Below, piece by piece: positions 61,544 through 64,000 of a stretch of DNA of 64,000 nt. How positions within the stretch are numbered: the first letter of the stretch is position 1; the number at the start of each line of letters is the position of its first letter. The stretch comes from Anarhynchus alexandrinus (Eukaryota > Chordata > Aves > Charadriiformes > Charadriidae). Made by a program: the position numbers and the translations under genes. A model generated the notes under the pieces. The model was not told the DNA's origin. It saw only the letters and a program-made list of their open reading frames with translations, and did not search any database. The stretch lies in assembly GCA_008711295.1 (NCBI GenBank), contig VUYV01000212.1, positions 528,564-592,563 of the forward strand, given 5' to 3'.

Positions 61544-64000
61544 GTAAATATATGACTGTAGTTCAAATAGAAATCTTTTCTTATTCTACTGTTGCGGCCT
61601 TAGGAGCACGCTGCAAATGCTATTTCAGAAGAATTCTTCAACCCACTGAAAATATAGGAATAAGAAATAATAAATGTTTTAAAAATATGTAGGTTTATAC
61701 TAGTGTTCCGTTCTAGTATGTGTCACATATGACATATCTATTGACAGATAAGCTTGTGACAGACTTAACATAGCGCAATTTTCGCTTATTTGGAAAAACT
61801 TTTGGATAGACATTGTAAATGTTCATTCTTATTATCTTTATTATATAATGATAAACGTCTACTTAGATTGTGATTTTTTTTTTTCTTCCATTTATAAAGA
61901 GTATGAAGCTTAGTAAAAGAAAATACACTAATTCAGGCTCATTTGAATCCTTAAAGCACAGCTGCCTGACCCTTGTTTTCAGTGCCTTGTTAGCTATGTA
62001 CCCAGGCTGGCTTGAATGTGCCTCATATATTAGTAGAAAAAAGGAAAGAGCAGACCAGATTACATTGTGGCAGTTCAAATACAGACTTGGAGAAGACACA
62101 ACAGCATTTGTAGTTCAGCTGTATGGTATCTAATGTACACAGAATTTTTTTGGAAGAGGATGGAGGGAAACTGTGTAAGAAAATTTTTGGCAAAGTAGCA
62201 AACAGATATTTAGCTGATTTTCTTTCCAGCCTGTAGCACTTCTGGCAAACTGTGGAAAGCAAAATTAAAATAAACTTTGAGACAATTGCTTTATCTTCTT
62301 TGGGTTGCTGTTATGACTTTCCAGGACTGCAGATTGTGTTCGCTTGTGGTCCTTAATTCAAAATGAGAATTAGCCCATGAAATTCATTGCCAAAGCATAT
62401 CTTAGAGGCCAAGTGCTTAAACAAAATTCAGCATACTTACCTAGATGGTGAGTCTGCCCATTTGTATTGGAAAGTGTTAAAATAATTTCTTGACCTATGA
62501 AGTTTTGCCAGCAGTTTCTCACTTTATTTTCCTTTCTCTGTTTTATAGTCTCTTTCAATAAAAGAATTCAGTTAAGTTATGTGTTTTAAATAGTACAGTT
62601 TTCATAAGCAGTAAACAATTTTGTAGAGGGGTTGATTCTATGTAGTGGGGAGGGAAATCTAATCAACATTGCAGATCTGAGTTACGGTACACTTAAAAAT
62701 AGGTAGTCGGTGTTGTTTCCTATGTTGGCTATAAAAAACTGACAACACCGGGAATAGTAAAGAATATCCTTTTCTCTGAAACTATTGGGGGTTGAAAAGT
62801 CAAAATTAAAAGGTTCTCCTTTCAATTTAGTTTTCTTTGTACATATCAGTGTAGGCTGAAACTGTAAAAGCCTTGATTGTATCTTGTGATTAAGTTGCTT
62901 AGCCATTCTTTAATTAGAGTTTGTGATTTCACATATATATAATATTCTTGCTTTAAAGAAGGCTTATGTTTTTCTGGCTTTCTGAATTTTGATTAGCTGA
63001 CTAGAAGCTAAATGTTTTGCATTTGGTAGCCTTTTTTCTTGCAATCTGTGCAGGGGTGTGCACTGCAGAAGAATAAAAAAACAACCCTAAAATCTGTAGC
63101 AATATGCACTGAAGAAATATGGTGGTAATTTATACAAAATACTCTTAATCAAAATTGCCTTAGAGTAAAATGGGACCTGATGAGCGGTCCTGGTGTCAAA
63201 ACTTCTTGCATTCAGAGTAGGTTCTAAATTTTTCTCTTTATGTACATCGTACTAAATATTATTATATACAAGAGAAATACTTCCACTCCTCTCATTGTAA
63301 CTACTACTGAGATGTAATTTTGTGATTTAATACAACTTTGAGAAATAGGAAAAGGGATTATTTTAATCTTTTATAGATTCTTGTTTTCATCTGTGTACTA
63401 GTGAAGCCTGTAGGGGCCAAAATGATTGAATTCAACACACAAAAGTAAAAAGCGCCTTCCTTATTCTTACTTTATTTCTGTACTGTAATAGAGAGGGATG
63501 CCGTTGTTATTCAGGGCTCTTTATCGTAGTAATCTCAGTAGGTTTTTTCATGATTATTCTTCTGTGTCGTCAGAGGTCATTAGATTTTCTGAGCATATGA
63601 ATCTTCTGCATGCGTTGTCTTATGCAGTTTCTAAAGTGAGGTAGCATAAATGCAGTATCATTAGCTGCATGGTACCAACAAAGCTGAATTCTAATGATGA
63701 GGACAATCAGTTAATGATGCTAAAATGTAAAGTAGTACCTTTCCACTCTGTGGCACCCAGTAATGTCGCTTCTCACCTTGCAGTATATTTGTAAGCAGAT
63801 GAGTCCAATGCAGCAAAACAATAACTACATCTGTCGGGTTTTAAAAATAGATGAACAAAGGCATCCTTTTGCAGGTGGACTGAAAGATGAGTTCACAAAA
63901 TAAGCAAATAAGTTGATAATTCTAGAACAAGATTACTTGTGAAAACAAAGCACATATGTTCAGTATTGCTATGTTTGGAGATACATAAGTGGTGGAGCAA
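61544..64000 (+). other. ARHGAP10: 5' part of ARHGAP10 intron 16
   Basis: Begins with donor gtaaat and runs to the end of the window. The exon 16 frame stays open to 61692. AATAAA occurs near 61670 and again near 62268. The next RhoGAP exon was not found. Confidence 0.8.

Noticed and set aside
63177..63183. ctgatga followed by a ggacc/ggtcc hairpin, hammerhead-like
   Set aside because: The bases after the stem read caaaa rather than GAAA, and stems I and III are not evident.
1..64000. CRISPR arrays, bacterial operons, endogenous retrovirus genes, tRNA or rRNA
   Set aside because: No regularly spaced repeats, no retroviral gag/pol/env similarity, no LTR pair and no cloverleaf or rRNA sequence recognised.

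Overview
The window is vertebrate nuclear DNA, most likely from a bird. It is intron-rich and AT-rich, with no operon-like coding. The only interspersed repeat I recognise is the 3' end of one CR1 LINE. A single CR1 in 64 kb, with otherwise unique introns, is what avian genomes usually look like. The species cannot be fixed from the sequence. Short N runs at 6803, 17723, 23602 and 55600-55605 mark a draft assembly.

One protein-coding gene occupies the window on the + strand. Fifteen consecutive internal exons between 12047 and 61543 splice in frame into 431 codons. The product is a BAR-PH-RhoGAP protein of the GRAF family and matches ARHGAP10 (GRAF2) better than ARHGAP26, ARHGAP42 or OPHN1. 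The first coding exon lies upstream of base 1. The rest of the RhoGAP domain, the Ser/Pro-rich region and the SH3 domain lie beyond base 64000. Exon numbers 2-16 assume one coding exon upstream. Residue numbers are estimates that assume about 51 upstream residues.

Layout: 1-12046 is the end of intron 1, with the CR1 fragment at 2874-3507. Exons 2 and 3 (12047-12290) are separated by an 86-bp intron, and a 13.4-kb intron 3 follows. Exons 4-7 (25656-34537) complete most of the BAR domain, and all four have phase 0 at both ends. Exons 8-11 (38411-46043) carry the end of the BAR region and the PH domain. Exon 12 (43 bp) is the linker. Exons 13-16 (48500-61543) carry the first part of the RhoGAP domain, including the arginine finger. 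The window ends in intron 16.

No second gene, tRNA, rRNA, CRISPR array or clearly undescribed system was found. The better noncoding leads are a CTCF-like site in intron 7, a poly(A)-site-like arrangement in intron 3, a 49-codon read-through after exon 16, a weak exon-4 donor followed by a 51-nt T tract, a paired octamer motif in intron 4, two minisatellites, G-quadruplex-type tracts and possible conserved noncoding blocks.
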